This document shows positions 1 through 8,017 of a stretch of 64,000 bases of DNA, piece by piece. The stretch covers positions 2,232,001 to 2,296,000 of the forward strand of contig NZ_CP051684.1 of the NCBI RefSeq assembly GCF_012849375.1, read 5' to 3'. Position 1 is the first letter of the stretch. Every line of letters begins with the position of its first letter. This DNA is from Duganella dendranthematis. GTDB lineage: Bacteria; Pseudomonadota; Gammaproteobacteria; Burkholderiales; Burkholderiaceae_D. The notes beneath the pieces were generated by a model. The model did not search any database and had not been told where the DNA came from. It saw nothing but the letters and a program-made list of their open reading frames with translations. A program made the position numbers and the translations under genes.

Positions 1-109
1 CCAACCTGCCTTTACCCACCACATCTCCCAAAAGTAAGAACCTGCCACGTCACGGACGCGATCGCCACGCATTGTGGTCCAAATCGCTGCCCGCGACAAC
101 CGCGTCGGC

Positions 110-556
110 TTATTCGCGAATTTCCGGCTCGGTCAGTTGCGCCAGCAGCTGCAGGGATTCCTGCCAGCCGAGGTAGCAGGCCTCGACCGGGATCACCGCT
201 GGAATGCCTTCCTGCACCACCTTCATGTCGACGCCGCAAAATACCGCGCGCAGCGTGACGGTGGTTTGCATCTGGCCCGGCAGGTTGGGATCGTCGAACA
301 CCGCTGTGTAGCGCAGCTTTTCGCCCGGCACCAGCTCCAGATATTCGCCGCCGAACGAATGGCTGCCGCCAGTGGTGAAATTGGTGAACGACATGCGATA
401 CGCACCGCCGACCTTGGCGTCCAGCTGATGCACCTTGCCGATGAAGCCATGGGGCGGCAGCCACTTGGCCAGCGCATCCGGATCGAGAAAGGCGCGGTAG
501 ACGCGCTCGGCGCTGGCTTTGAGCACACGGTGCAGTTGTACGGTATTGGTGGTCAT
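110..556 (-). CDS. SRPBCC / AHSA1-like domain protein
   Basis: A 148-residue protein of the START/SRPBCC fold, closest in style to the AHSA1 (activator of Hsp90 ATPase homologue 1-like) group. The signs are an N-terminal RVLKASAERVYRAFLDPDAL segment, then KWLPPHGF and a GGxYRMSF strand. The fold makes a hydrophobic ligand cavity; the ligand is unknown. I chose ATG 556 because a GAGGG ribosome site on the minus strand lies about 8 bases upstream. ATG 562 is possible but too close to that site. The gene stands alone, divergent from the next gene. Function beyond the fold is not predictable. Confidence 0.8.
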   Translation of the reverse strand: MTTNTVQLHRVLKASAERVYRAFLDPDALAKWLPPHGFIGKVHQLDAKVGGAYRMSFTNFTTGGSHSFGGEYLELVPGEKLRYTAVFDDPNLPGQMQTTVTLRAVFCGVDMKVVQEGIPAVIPVEACYLGWQESLQLLAQLTEPEIRE

Positions 557-687
557 GGTCATTTCCCTCAAAAAGTGTGTCTGCCTGCACGACGAACCAC
601 GGTACAGGAAATCGACATCCACTGGCAAGATAGACAGATTATCTTTTTCTTAATAATATTCAGGACTTGCCCTCTATCTTGTCACTC

Positions 688-1878
688 ATGCGCCCCCTGG
701 TCCTCTTACTTTCGCTGCTTGCCATCTCCACCGCTAGCGCCGCCGACCTCAAAACAGTCGCGCTCGTCGATTTCAGCACCTGCTCCAAGCCTGAGTGGCC
801 CAAGGAAGCCCTGCGTACAGAAGTAACCGGCACGGTCCGGCTAAAATTCCTGATCGACGAAGACGGTAACATTCTCGATACCTTGCTACTGTCATCCAGC
901 GGCTCCACGTTGCTGGATGATGCCGCCATGGCGGGAATACAGCGGTGCAAGTTCAAGCCTTCCACCGTCAACGGCTTAGCCGTCAGAGGCTGGACCAAAC
1001 TGGAATACCGCTGGACGCTGGATACCGACGAAATCACCAGGCAAACGGTGGCCGATGCGCAGAAATACCGCGCCGCCGCACTGGCCGGCGACGCTGGCGC
1101 ACTGTACAAGTTGGCACGCATTTTTCGCGACGGTGCTGGTGTGCCGTTCAACAACGATAGCTACCTGAAATTGCTGCGCGCCTCGGCGCAGGTTGGCTAC
1201 GCCGAGGCCGAATTCGAAATGGCGGCCAACTATTACTACGGGCAGATTCTAGCCAAGGATCTGGAGCAAGCGATAGCATGGTACGAGCTCGCCGCCAAGC
1301 ATGGCAACGCACTGGCCCAAGTTCGCCTCGGTGACTTTTATGAATCCGGCAATGCCGTCATCGGGCAAGACCTTTCACAGGCCGCTTTCTGGTATAGCAA
1401 GGCCGCGGAGCAGGGCGACCATGATGCCGAGCTAGCGCTGGGACGACTGTACGACAACGGCAAAGGGGTGGCGCATGATGCCGCCCGGTCGGCCGTCTGG
1501 TATCGCAAGTCGGCCGAATCTGGTAACGCGGAAGCTTGTTACCGAATGGGGATGGTTTACCTGCACGGCAACGATCCAGTTCAGGCGGCACTGTGGCTCG
1601 TCAAGGCCAGCGAGCAGCGCCAGGAAATGGCGGAGGGCACGCTGGCCAATCTGTATTTCACTGGCGCCGGCGTACCGCAAAGCGATACTGAAGGATTCAA
1701 ATACCTGCGCCGTGCCGCCATGGCCGGCAACACCCGGTCAATGCGTCAGCTAGGACTAATGCTGTCGCAAGGCGTGCGGGTCACAGCGGACCGCAAGGAA
1801 GGCGAATTCTGGCTCGGCAAGGCGGCGCGTCTCGGTGTCCCGGCAAGCACGGGCGACGCCGTCAGCTTCGAGTTTTAA
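688..1878 (+). CDS. Secreted TonB C-terminal domain plus Sel1-repeat protein
   Basis: A 396-residue protein starting with a clear signal peptide (MRPLVLLLSLLAISTASA), so ATG 688 is preferred over a TTG at 667. Residues about 30-110 look like a TonB C-terminal domain (WPKEALRTEVTGTVRLKF, later IQRCKFKPSTVNG). The remainder is a solenoid of Sel1-like repeats with A/G-rich helices (LARIFRDGAGVP, LGRLYDNGKGVAHD, LANLYFTGAGVP). Sel1 repeats bind proteins; TonB-C domains usually contact outer-membrane receptors or peptidoglycan. There is no TonB transmembrane anchor or Pro-rich linker, so it is probably periplasmic and not a working energy transducer. No partner is visible nearby. Confidence 0.8.
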   Translation: MRPLVLLLSLLAISTASAADLKTVALVDFSTCSKPEWPKEALRTEVTGTVRLKFLIDEDGNILDTLLLSSSGSTLLDDAAMAGIQRCKFKPSTVNGLAVRGWTKLEYRWTLDTDEITRQTVADAQKYRAAALAGDAGALYKLARIFRDGAGVPFNNDSYLKLLRASAQVGYAEAEFEMAANYYYGQILAKDLEQAIAWYELAAKHGNALAQVRLGDFYESGNAVIGQDLSQAAFWYSKAAEQGDHDAELALGRLYDNGKGVAHDAARSAVWYRKSAESGNAEACYRMGMVYLHGNDPVQAALWLVKASEQRQEMAEGTLANLYFTGAGVPQSDTEGFKYLRRAAMAGNTRSMRQLGLMLSQGVRVTADRKEGEFWLGKAARLGVPASTGDAVSFEF

Positions 1879-1959
1879 GGCTGCACCAGCGTGGCATCCG
1901 TTGACTTTTCGTAAGGCAAAAGCCAAGCAAATCCCTATGATTCCTGATGGAAATACCGT

Positions 1960-1978
1960 CCTCCTTGCGGAGGTGATG
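1960..1978 (+). promoter_or_regulatory. Small hairpin and leader start upstream of the M48 protease
   Basis: CCTCC (1960-1964) and GGAGG (1969-1973) can pair around a TTGC loop. The 3' arm is itself a strong Shine-Dalgarno sequence placed just before ATG 1976, which opens a 20-codon frame that runs through the protease start at 2005 and ends at TGA 2036-2038. The protease has its own GAGGAG site at 1991-1996. This could be a translational control element or chance. Confidence 0.3.
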
Positions 1979-2004
1979 AAGTTAATTCTTGAGGAGTCTA
2001 ATTC

Positions 2005-2763
2005 ATGGGAATCAAACATTCTGTGGGCACGTTGCTGATGTGTTCCGCGCTGGCCTGCCACGCGGTACAACCCGTCGACCTGGGCGGGTTCGCCAATTCG
2101 GCCAGCCTGGCGATCAAGGCGGCCACCTTGACCGATGCCGAGGTGGTGGATTTGGCCAACAAATCCTGCGCGGAACTCGACAGTCAGAACAAAATCGCAG
2201 CGCCGGGCAGCAAGTACGCCAAGCGTCTGGCGGCGGCCTTGAAGCCGCTGAACATGCGCAAGTTCAATGGCAAGCAGCTGGATGCGAAGGTTTATCTCGT
2301 CACCGAGGTCAACGCGTTTGCCATGGATAACGGCTGCATCCGCGTATTTGCCGGCTTGATGGACATCATGAACGACGATGAAATTCGCGCCGTGGTCGGC
2401 CACGAAATTGGCCATGTGCTGCTCGGTCACTCCAAGAAGTCGATGCAGACAGCGTACAGCCTGCAAGCGGCGCGCTCGGCCGCTGGCGCCGCCGGCACCA
2501 CGGCGGCGACGTTGAGCCAGTCCGATCTCGGCGACCTGGGACAGAAATTTATCCAGGCGCAGTTTTCGCAAACCCAGGAAACCGCCGCCGATGATCAGTC
2601 CTACGGCATTCTGTATAAGGAAAAACTGTCGCGCCAGGGGCTGGTGACGCTGTTCCAGAAGCTGGCCACGCTCAACGGTTCCGAGCGCAGCATGTTCAGC
2701 TCCCACCCCTCCTCGCCCGATCGCGCGCAGCATATCCAGTCACGCATCGATAAAGATGGCTAA
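2005..2763 (+). CDS. LoiP/YggG-like M48 zinc metalloprotease, probable lipoprotein
   Basis: A 252-residue M48 peptidase very similar in layout to E. coli LoiP (YggG), an outer-membrane lipoprotein protease linked to osmotic stress. The HEIGH zinc motif is at about 133-137 and the third ligand Glu in QETAADD at about 192. Conserved NAFAMDNGCIRVFAGLMD precedes the active site and SSHPSSPDRAQHI ends the protein, as in LoiP. The N terminus is a signal peptide with Cys18 after SALA, a slightly unusual lipobox. GAGGAG lies 8 bases before ATG 2005. It converges with the GGDEF gene. Confidence 0.88.
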   Translation: MGIKHSVGTLLMCSALACHAVQPVDLGGFANSASLAIKAATLTDAEVVDLANKSCAELDSQNKIAAPGSKYAKRLAAALKPLNMRKFNGKQLDAKVYLVTEVNAFAMDNGCIRVFAGLMDIMNDDEIRAVVGHEIGHVLLGHSKKSMQTAYSLQAARSAAGAAGTTAATLSQSDLGDLGQKFIQAQFSQTQETAADDQSYGILYKEKLSRQGLVTLFQKLATLNGSERSMFSSHPSSPDRAQHIQSRIDKDG

Positions 2764-2769
2764 GCGCCC

Positions 2770-3933
2770 TCACATGCCCAGCGTCTGCTCATCCAGCGTG
2801 CGGTTGCGGCCCAGCAGCTTGGCGCTGTACAGCAGCGCATCGGCGCGGCGCAGCATGGCGTCCACCGTATCGCGACCATCCAGCACTTCGGCGATGCCGG
2901 CGCTGTAGCACAGCGCCACGCCCAGCTCGCGCGGTCCCGCTTCCGCCAGCCAGACACGCAGGCGCTGGTCGTAGGCGCGGATGGCGGCCAGGTCGGCGCC
3001 GCGCTTGAGCACGGCGAATTCTTCGCCGCCGTAGCGGCAGATCAAGTTGCGTTCGCCGCCCACCGCGTGCATGCCCTGCACGAACAGCTTGAGTGCGCGG
3101 TCGCCGGCTTCGTGGCCGTAGGTGTCGTTGATGTCCTTGAAAAAGTCCAGGTCCACCAGCATCAGGCACAAGGGCTGCTGCTGGGCGTGGCTGTCGGACA
3201 GGATGACGTGCCCCTGCTGCATCCAGGCGCGGCGGTTGAATGCGCCGGTGACGCCATCAGTATTGGCCAGCCACTCCAGTTCGCGGGCAGCTTCGTCGCG
3301 GTGCGCCAGCAGAATGCCCACCATCGACATCACCACCGTAACATTGGCGGCCAGCGCAAACAGCAGGTTGGCCGGATGTGGCGCAAAGAAGTTGGGGAAT
3401 TGATCGGTATAGAACGTGCCCAGCACGCCGCGCGCGGCGGTCACCGCCATTTGCACCAGCAGCGAGAACAGCAGCAACCAGCGCCAGCGGCCGACCGGCA
3501 CCTGCGGCTTGCGGCACAGCGCCGCCGCCACCATTGCCAGTTGCAGCGTCAACAGGCCGTTGGCCCAGCCGACGCGAAAGGCGTAGTTGTCGAAGCCGAT
3601 GCAGTAGCCCACGGTCATGACCAGCGCCGTCACCATCGGCGCCCGTGCCGCCGCCTCGCGGCCGCACCACAGGTCGAAGGCGATGGCACTGCAGGCCAGG
3701 CCGACGGCGATGCCGGCCATCGCCAGCGTCGACAGCAGCCGGTCGGCCCAGCCGCCCGCCGCCGCCAGCCCGGACGACAGCAGCAATACCCAGCCCAGCG
3801 CCTGCAGGCCGACGCCGAGCTGGGCCCGGCGCGCGGCCAGGTTGACCTTGCCCATCACGGCCAGCAATGCGGCGGCCATGGTCAGCAGGCTGAGCGTCAT
3901 GGCTATGAGCAAAGAGGCAACATCGATGTGCAT
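2770..3933 (-). CDS. Membrane-bound GGDEF diguanylate cyclase
   Basis: About 387 residues: an N-terminal membrane domain of roughly six to seven hydrophobic helices (residues 5-210), then a GGDEF domain. The active-site loop reads RYGGEEF (about 300-306), a catalytically competent variant. The Mg-binding region DLDFFKDINDTYGHEAGD is intact, so it should make cyclic di-GMP from two GTP. The position of the inhibitory RxxD site holds RNLI, so product inhibition through a canonical I-site is not expected. The start is uncertain: ATG 3933 keeps the first helix; a TTG at 3972 and ATG 3900 are alternatives, and none has a good ribosome site. A divergent promoter region is shared with the UPF0303 gene. 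Confidence 0.88.
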   Translation of the reverse strand: MHIDVASLLIAMTLSLLTMAAALLAVMGKVNLAARRAQLGVGLQALGWVLLLSSGLAAAGGWADRLLSTLAMAGIAVGLACSAIAFDLWCGREAAARAPMVTALVMTVGYCIGFDNYAFRVGWANGLLTLQLAMVAAALCRKPQVPVGRWRWLLLFSLLVQMAVTAARGVLGTFYTDQFPNFFAPHPANLLFALAANVTVVMSMVGILLAHRDEAARELEWLANTDGVTGAFNRRAWMQQGHVILSDSHAQQQPLCLMLVDLDFFKDINDTYGHEAGDRALKLFVQGMHAVGGERNLICRYGGEEFAVLKRGADLAAIRAYDQRLRVWLAEAGPRELGVALCYSAGIAEVLDGRDTVDAMLRRADALLYSAKLLGRNRTLDEQTLGM

Positions 3934-4024
3934 GGTGAGCAAAAGTGAGGGCGTAAGGAAGGAGTATATCAAGCCCGGCTGCGCTACACTGCGGGAATTA
4001 CATGGCCTAACAACAGGAAGACGA

Positions 4025-4492
4025 ATGGAAAACTATGCGGAACTGCTGGAAACGCTGACGCAGCAGGAAAAGGAATTGCAATTTACCGCCTTCAGCAGCG
4101 ATACCGCGCTGACGCTGGGCTTGAAGCTTGTAGACCTCGCCAAGGCGCGCGAGAAGAGCATCACGGTCAACATCACCGTCAACGGCAAGGTACTGTTCCA
4201 TCACGCGATGCAGGGTGCATCGGCCGACCAGGCTGACTGGATACGGCGCAAGAACAATGTGGTGGCGCGCTTCGGCCGCTGCTCGTTCTACATCGGCATC
4301 GACCACAAGCACCGTGGCGTGGTGTTTGAAGACATCAAGTACCTGAATCCGGAAGACCACGCGGCCAACGGCGGCGCATTCCCGATCACCATCAAGGACA
4401 CCGGCATCATCGGCACCGTCACCGTCTCCGGCCTGCGCCAGGCCGAAGACCACGCCTTGGTCATCGAAGCGCTGCGCGCCGTGCTGGCTTAA
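4025..4492 (+). CDS. UPF0303 / heme-degrading-domain (GlcG/HbpS-like) protein
   Basis: A 155-residue protein of the UPF0303 group, related to the GlcG/HbpS fold sometimes called heme-degrading. Typical features are an N-terminal helical stretch (EELQF-like), SITVNITVNGKVLFHHAM, a conserved WIRRKNNVVARF segment, and a Gly-rich C-terminal TGIIGTVTVSGL strand. It is cytosolic, with no signal peptide. The start has AGGA about 8 bases upstream. Its stop codon overlaps that of higA on the other strand, so the two transcripts converge tightly. Biochemical role in bacteria is not established. Confidence 0.82.
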   Translation: MENYAELLETLTQQEKELQFTAFSSDTALTLGLKLVDLAKAREKSITVNITVNGKVLFHHAMQGASADQADWIRRKNNVVARFGRCSFYIGIDHKHRGVVFEDIKYLNPEDHAANGGAFPITIKDTGIIGTVTVSGLRQAEDHALVIEALRAVLA

Positions 4493-4749
4493 GCCGTAAC
4501 CCAGTTATCGACGGCGTGCTGCATGCGCAGCCAGCTTTCCGGAGAAGTCTTAAGATAAACGGCGAGCTGCTGGGCCACGTCAGCAGTCAGCGGGCGCTGC
4601 TCCAGTAGCAGTTCCTGCAAACTCTGTACGCTGATGCCAAGATGTTCGGCAAACGCCGCTGGCGATATCTTCAGCTCAGGCAACACGTCTTCGCGCAGCA
4701 TGGCGCCCGGATGAGTAGGGCGTCTTTTGGCGTCTCGTAAGGTGTTCAT
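4489..4749 (-). CDS. higA: HigA-type antitoxin (HTH, addiction module)
   Basis: An 86-residue Xre-type helix-turn-helix protein with the HigA signature THPGAMLREDVLPEL followed by the HTH (FAEHLGISVQSLQELLLEQ). HigA neutralises HigB and represses the operon. The ATG at 4749 overlaps the higB stop in a TGATG arrangement, so translation is coupled. The toxin comes first, as is usual for higBA. Its 3' end overlaps the UPF0303 gene by three bases. Confidence 0.9.
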   Translation of the reverse strand: MNTLRDAKRRPTHPGAMLREDVLPELKISPAAFAEHLGISVQSLQELLLEQRPLTADVAQQLAVYLKTSPESWLRMQHAVDNWVTA

Positions 4750-5030
4750 CAGTGATAATCCTCCAGCCTGACATTGAATGCATTGCCGTTAGCAAAGCAA
4801 AATGTAATACGCCAGTTTCCTGATACCTGAACGCTATATGTCCCCTGACGGGATCCTTTTAAAGGATGAAACTTATAGCCGGGTAAATCCATATCGGCCG
4901 GTTCACAGCAACTGTTCAGCCGATCCAACATGCGGACTATGCGCGCGGCATGGGCACAAGGTATGCCAGCGTGAGCGCCATAAGCGTACAACCGGTACAG
5001 CCCCTTGTGCTTGAAGGAGGTAATCACCAT
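4749..5030 (-). CDS. higB: HigB-type toxin (RelE superfamily mRNA interferase)
   Basis: A 93-residue RelE/ParE-superfamily toxin of the HigB type: ITSFKHKGLYRLY at the N terminus, the conserved MDLPGYKFHPLKG segment, GNWRITFCF and a C-terminal EDYH. HigB toxins cut mRNA on the ribosome; the Arg in NWRITF and the terminal His belong to the family's active surface. The GGAG ribosome site on the minus strand is about 4 bases from ATG 5030. Directly upstream lies a palindrome that could be the autoregulatory operator. All family landmarks are present, so it looks intact. Confidence 0.9.
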   Translation of the reverse strand: MVITSFKHKGLYRLYAYGAHAGIPCAHAARIVRMLDRLNSCCEPADMDLPGYKFHPLKGSRQGTYSVQVSGNWRITFCFANGNAFNVRLEDYH

Positions 5031-5040
5031 GCACTCCGCG

Positions 5041-5059
5041 TAGATTAAGCTTCAATCTA
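5041..5059. promoter_or_regulatory. Candidate HigA operator / higBA promoter
   Basis: Near-perfect palindrome TAGATT-N7-AATCTA with a central AAGCTT, ten bases upstream of the higB start. On the minus strand a TTGCGA (-35-like) and TAATCT (weak -10-like) spaced by 17 bases would place the palindrome over the -10 region, as expected for an autorepressor. Binding by HigA is inferred. Confidence 0.5.
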
Positions 5060-5099
5060 GCGGTTCGCAAGCGCCGCGCGTTTGCGCTGGCGCAGATGA

Positions 5100-5306
5100 T
5101 CAATAGTGCGGCGGGCGCTCGTGGGGGAGTTGGCCGCCGCTGCTTTGGGAAGCGTTGCGCACGTGTTGCGCCAGCGAGGCGCATAGCTGCTCCAGCTTGT
5201 CGATCTGCTTTTGCTGTTCGTGGATGCGGTCGTTGAGCGAGTCCACCATGTCTTCGGCGTACGCCAGCTTGATTTCGATATTGATGAAGCGGTCTTCGGT
5301 GTTCAT
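5100..5306 (-). CDS. slyX: SlyX family protein
   Basis: A 68-residue protein of the SlyX family: an N-terminal amphipathic coiled coil (INIEIKLAYAEDMVDSLNDR, then HEQQKQIDKLEQ) and a short tail ending in PPHY, the usual SlyX ending. Function is unknown in any organism. Its ATG overlaps the rep stop by four bases (ATGA), so it is cotranslated with the helicase gene. Confidence 0.88.
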   Translation of the reverse strand: MNTEDRFINIEIKLAYAEDMVDSLNDRIHEQQKQIDKLEQLCASLAQHVRNASQSSGGQLPHERPPHY

Positions 5307-7381
5307 GGTTGTTCCTTGTCAGGTTTGGGCGTGGCCAGCAGTTCCTTCATGCGCGCCAGGCGTTCCTTGGGCGTGATCACTTCGGATTCCAGCGGCACAG
5401 CAGTGCCCTCATCCAACTTCATTTCTTTGATAAAGCGCGACGGGTCGCAGTGCACCTGCTCCCCCGCGCGTTTGCGTTTTTTGCACCACGTGACTTTCAG
5501 CGTGCGCTGCGCGCGCGTAATCCCCACATACATCAGGCGCCGTTCTTCCTGCACCCGCGCGGCGATCGACTCGGCCGGCGCGTCGGGGTCGCCCTTGTGC
5601 GGCAGGATGCCTTCTTCCACGCCGACCAGAAACACGTGCGGATATTCCAGCCCCTTCGACGCGTGCAGCGTCGACATGCGCACCGCATCCGGGTCTTCGT
5701 CCTGGCCTTCCAGCATCGACATCAGCGCCACCATCTGCGTCAGTTCCAGCACGTTTTTCTCTTCGCCGTCGCGGTCCTTGCCGCCGCGGCCCCGGTCCTT
5801 CAGCCAGTTGACGAATTCCAGCACGTTCTGCCACTTGCTCTGGGCCGCGCGCTCGTCGAACATATCGTATAAATAGTTTTCATAATTAATCGCCTCCAGA
5901 AGATCATCCAGCACCTGCGCCGCGTTGTCGCCACTGCCCGACGGGCCGGGACGGCTGGCGCGCGATTCCAGGTTGTTGATGAAGTTGCAGAAGTCGCGCA
6001 ACGGATTCAGTTGGCGGTCATTCAGCAAGCCTTCGATGCCGCCCTTGAACACCGCCTCGAACAGCGAACATTGCCACTGGCCAGAGAAGGTACCCAGCGT
6101 TTCCATGGTCGACTGGCCGACGCCACGGCGCGGCGTGGTCACCGCGCGGATGAAGGCCGGATCGTCGTCGGTATTGGCCAGCAGCCGCAGGTAGCTGATG
6201 ATGTCCTTGATCTCGGCCTTGTCGAAGAACGACTGGCCGCCGGAGATGGTGTACGGAATCCGCTCCTTGCGCAGCGCCTGCTCGATGATGCGCGCCTGGT
6301 GGTTGCCGCGATACAGGATGGCGTAGTCGGTCCACTTGTTCTTGCGCTGGAAGTGGTCGGCCGAAATCATGATCGCCACCTGCTCGGCTTCGGTATCGTC
6401 GTTCGGCATCGCCATCACCTGGATCGGCTCGCCCAGGCCGTGCTCGGACCACAGCGATTTCTCGAACAGCTTGGGATTGTTGCCGATCACCGCATTGGCC
6501 GCCTGCAGGATGCGGGTGGTGGAGCGGTAATTCTGCTCTAGCTTGATCACCGCCAGGTCGGGGAAGTCGGTTTGCAGCGTCTTCAGGTTTTCCACCGAGG
6601 CGCCGCGCCAGGCATAAATGGCTTGGTCGTCGTCGCCCACGGCGGTAAACATCGGCTTCTTGCCGACGCCGGTCACCATCAGCTTGACCAGCTCGTACTG
6701 GCAGGTGTTGGTGTCCTGGTACTCGTCCATCAGCAGGTAGCGCAGGCGGCGCTGCCACTTGTCGCGCACCGGGTCGTTGTTGCGGAATAGTTCCACCGGC
6801 AGGCGGATCAGGTCGTCGAAATCCACCGCCTGGTAGGCCGACAGCGTCGCCACATAGCTGGCGTAGACGCGCGCCGACTGCGCCTCGTCCTCATCCTTGG
6901 CCTGGTTCAGCGCGATGATCGGATCGACCAGGCCGTTTTTCCACAGCGAGATGTCGGTCTGAATGCGCCGCACCACCTGCTTGTCGGTGGTGATGGCCAG
7001 ATCCTGGATCAGCGAACCGCAATCGTCGGCGTCCATGATCGAGAAACGGTCCTTGAGGCCGACGCCATTGGCTTCCTGCCGCAAGATCTTCACGCCCAGC
7101 GAGTGGAAGGTCGACACCGTCAGCTGCTTGGCCTGCTTGGGCTGCTTGAGCAGCTTGGCGATCCGTTCCTGCATCTCCAGCGCCGCCTTGTTGGTGAAGG
7201 TCAGCGCAGCGATGGTGCGCGGGTCGTAGCCGCGGTCCTCGATCAGGTGGGCGATCTTCTGCGTGATCACGCGCGTCTTGCCCGAGCCGGCGCCCGCCAG
7301 CACCAGGCAGGGACCGTCCAGATAGGTGACAGCCTGGCTCTGGGGCAAATTGAGGCCGAAAACGGGGACTTGGGTGGACAT
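5303..7381 (-). CDS. rep: ATP-dependent DNA helicase Rep (UvrD superfamily)
   Basis: A 692-residue SF1A 3'-5' helicase. Walker A GAGSGKT is at about 30-36, followed by LTFTNKAALEM; later come GDDDQAIYAWRGA (motif III), EQNYRST (motif IV), ASKGLEYPHVFLVG and VGITRAQ (motif VI). The C-terminal region (CDPSRFIKEM) matches Rep better than UvrD or PcrA, which carry a longer tail. Rep removes proteins ahead of the fork and aids restart. ATG 7381 begins the conserved N terminus; upstream codons in the same frame lack similarity. The 3' end overlaps slyX. priA, another restart helicase, is about 4 kb away. Confidence 0.93.
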   Translation of the reverse strand: MSTQVPVFGLNLPQSQAVTYLDGPCLVLAGAGSGKTRVITQKIAHLIEDRGYDPRTIAALTFTNKAALEMQERIAKLLKQPKQAKQLTVSTFHSLGVKILRQEANGVGLKDRFSIMDADDCGSLIQDLAITTDKQVVRRIQTDISLWKNGLVDPIIALNQAKDEDEAQSARVYASYVATLSAYQAVDFDDLIRLPVELFRNNDPVRDKWQRRLRYLLMDEYQDTNTCQYELVKLMVTGVGKKPMFTAVGDDDQAIYAWRGASVENLKTLQTDFPDLAVIKLEQNYRSTTRILQAANAVIGNNPKLFEKSLWSEHGLGEPIQVMAMPNDDTEAEQVAIMISADHFQRKNKWTDYAILYRGNHQARIIEQALRKERIPYTISGGQSFFDKAEIKDIISYLRLLANTDDDPAFIRAVTTPRRGVGQSTMETLGTFSGQWQCSLFEAVFKGGIEGLLNDRQLNPLRDFCNFINNLESRASRPGPSGSGDNAAQVLDDLLEAINYENYLYDMFDERAAQSKWQNVLEFVNWLKDRGRGGKDRDGEEKNVLELTQMVALMSMLEGQDEDPDAVRMSTLHASKGLEYPHVFLVGVEEGILPHKGDPDAPAESIAARVQEERRLMYVGITRAQRTLKVTWCKKRKRAGEQVHCDPSRFIKEMKLDEGTAVPLESEVITPKERLARMKELLATPKPDKEQP

Positions 7382-7525
7382 CGGATGGGGGCTAGGAAAA
7401 CGGAAAAGCAACCCCACATTGTAACAGTCCAAGCGGCCGCCACTGATATGCCGCAGGTAGCGTGGCTGACAATACGCTACCATGCGGGAATCGGGCCTCC
7501 GCCTCACCTTATATTGGTTGCAATC

Positions 7526-8008
7526 ATGAAATTTGAACACTTAATCGAAGTCAACGACCCACTCAATCCGCTGATCGATGCGCTGACCGTCAAGCAAGTC
7601 TGGGCCGGCCTGGTGCTGCGTGCCGAGTCGCCGAAACTGTTTGTGCCGCATCTGGACGAAGCCATCATCGATCAGCGTACCGAGTCCGGCTTCCGCCGCC
7701 GTCTGCGCTACGGCGAGCTGGTGGTGGAAGACCGCGTCGAGCTGGAACCGATGCGCCAGGTGCGCTACCGCGTGGCGGCGCAGCAGGATATCGCCGAATC
7801 CAGCCTGATCATGACGATCGAAACGCCGAGCGAAAACGCGCTGTTCGTGCGCTTCCAGTACGAGGACAGCCACGACGAAGCGACCGACCAGGCCAACGCC
7901 ATGTACGATGAGTTCCGCCGTTCGGCCTACGTGGAGTCGGACATCGACACCATCGGCATGATGCGCGAGCTGGCGCAGGAAGGCCGGCTGGACGCGACGC
8001 TGAACTAG
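7526..8008 (+). CDS. AtaL-like (DUF1857) SRPBCC protein
   Basis: A 160-residue protein of the AtaL-like/DUF1857 group (SRPBCC fold), recognisable by MKFEHLIEVNDPLNPLIDAL at the start, the VWAGLVLRAESPKLFVP segment and a C-terminal DTIGMMRELAQEGRL. Members are small cytosolic proteins; a hydrophobic pocket is expected but no substrate is known. It is transcribed divergently from rep, with about 145 bases between them, and converges on the HD-GYP-like gene. Confidence 0.82.
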   Translation: MKFEHLIEVNDPLNPLIDALTVKQVWAGLVLRAESPKLFVPHLDEAIIDQRTESGFRRRLRYGELVVEDRVELEPMRQVRYRVAAQQDIAESSLIMTIETPSENALFVRFQYEDSHDEATDQANAMYDEFRRSAYVESDIDTIGMMRELAQEGRLDATLN

Positions 8009-8017
8009 TCGTTCAAC

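Noticed and set aside
12..590. A 192-codon frame on the minus strand at the left edge
   Set aside because: It is the frame-shifted shadow of the AHSA1-like gene; bases 1-109 show no coding or RNA feature.
3617..4492. UPF0303 protein with a 136-codon N-terminal extension
   Set aside because: The extension is antisense to the GGDEF gene and contains no domain; ATG 4025 has a ribosome site.
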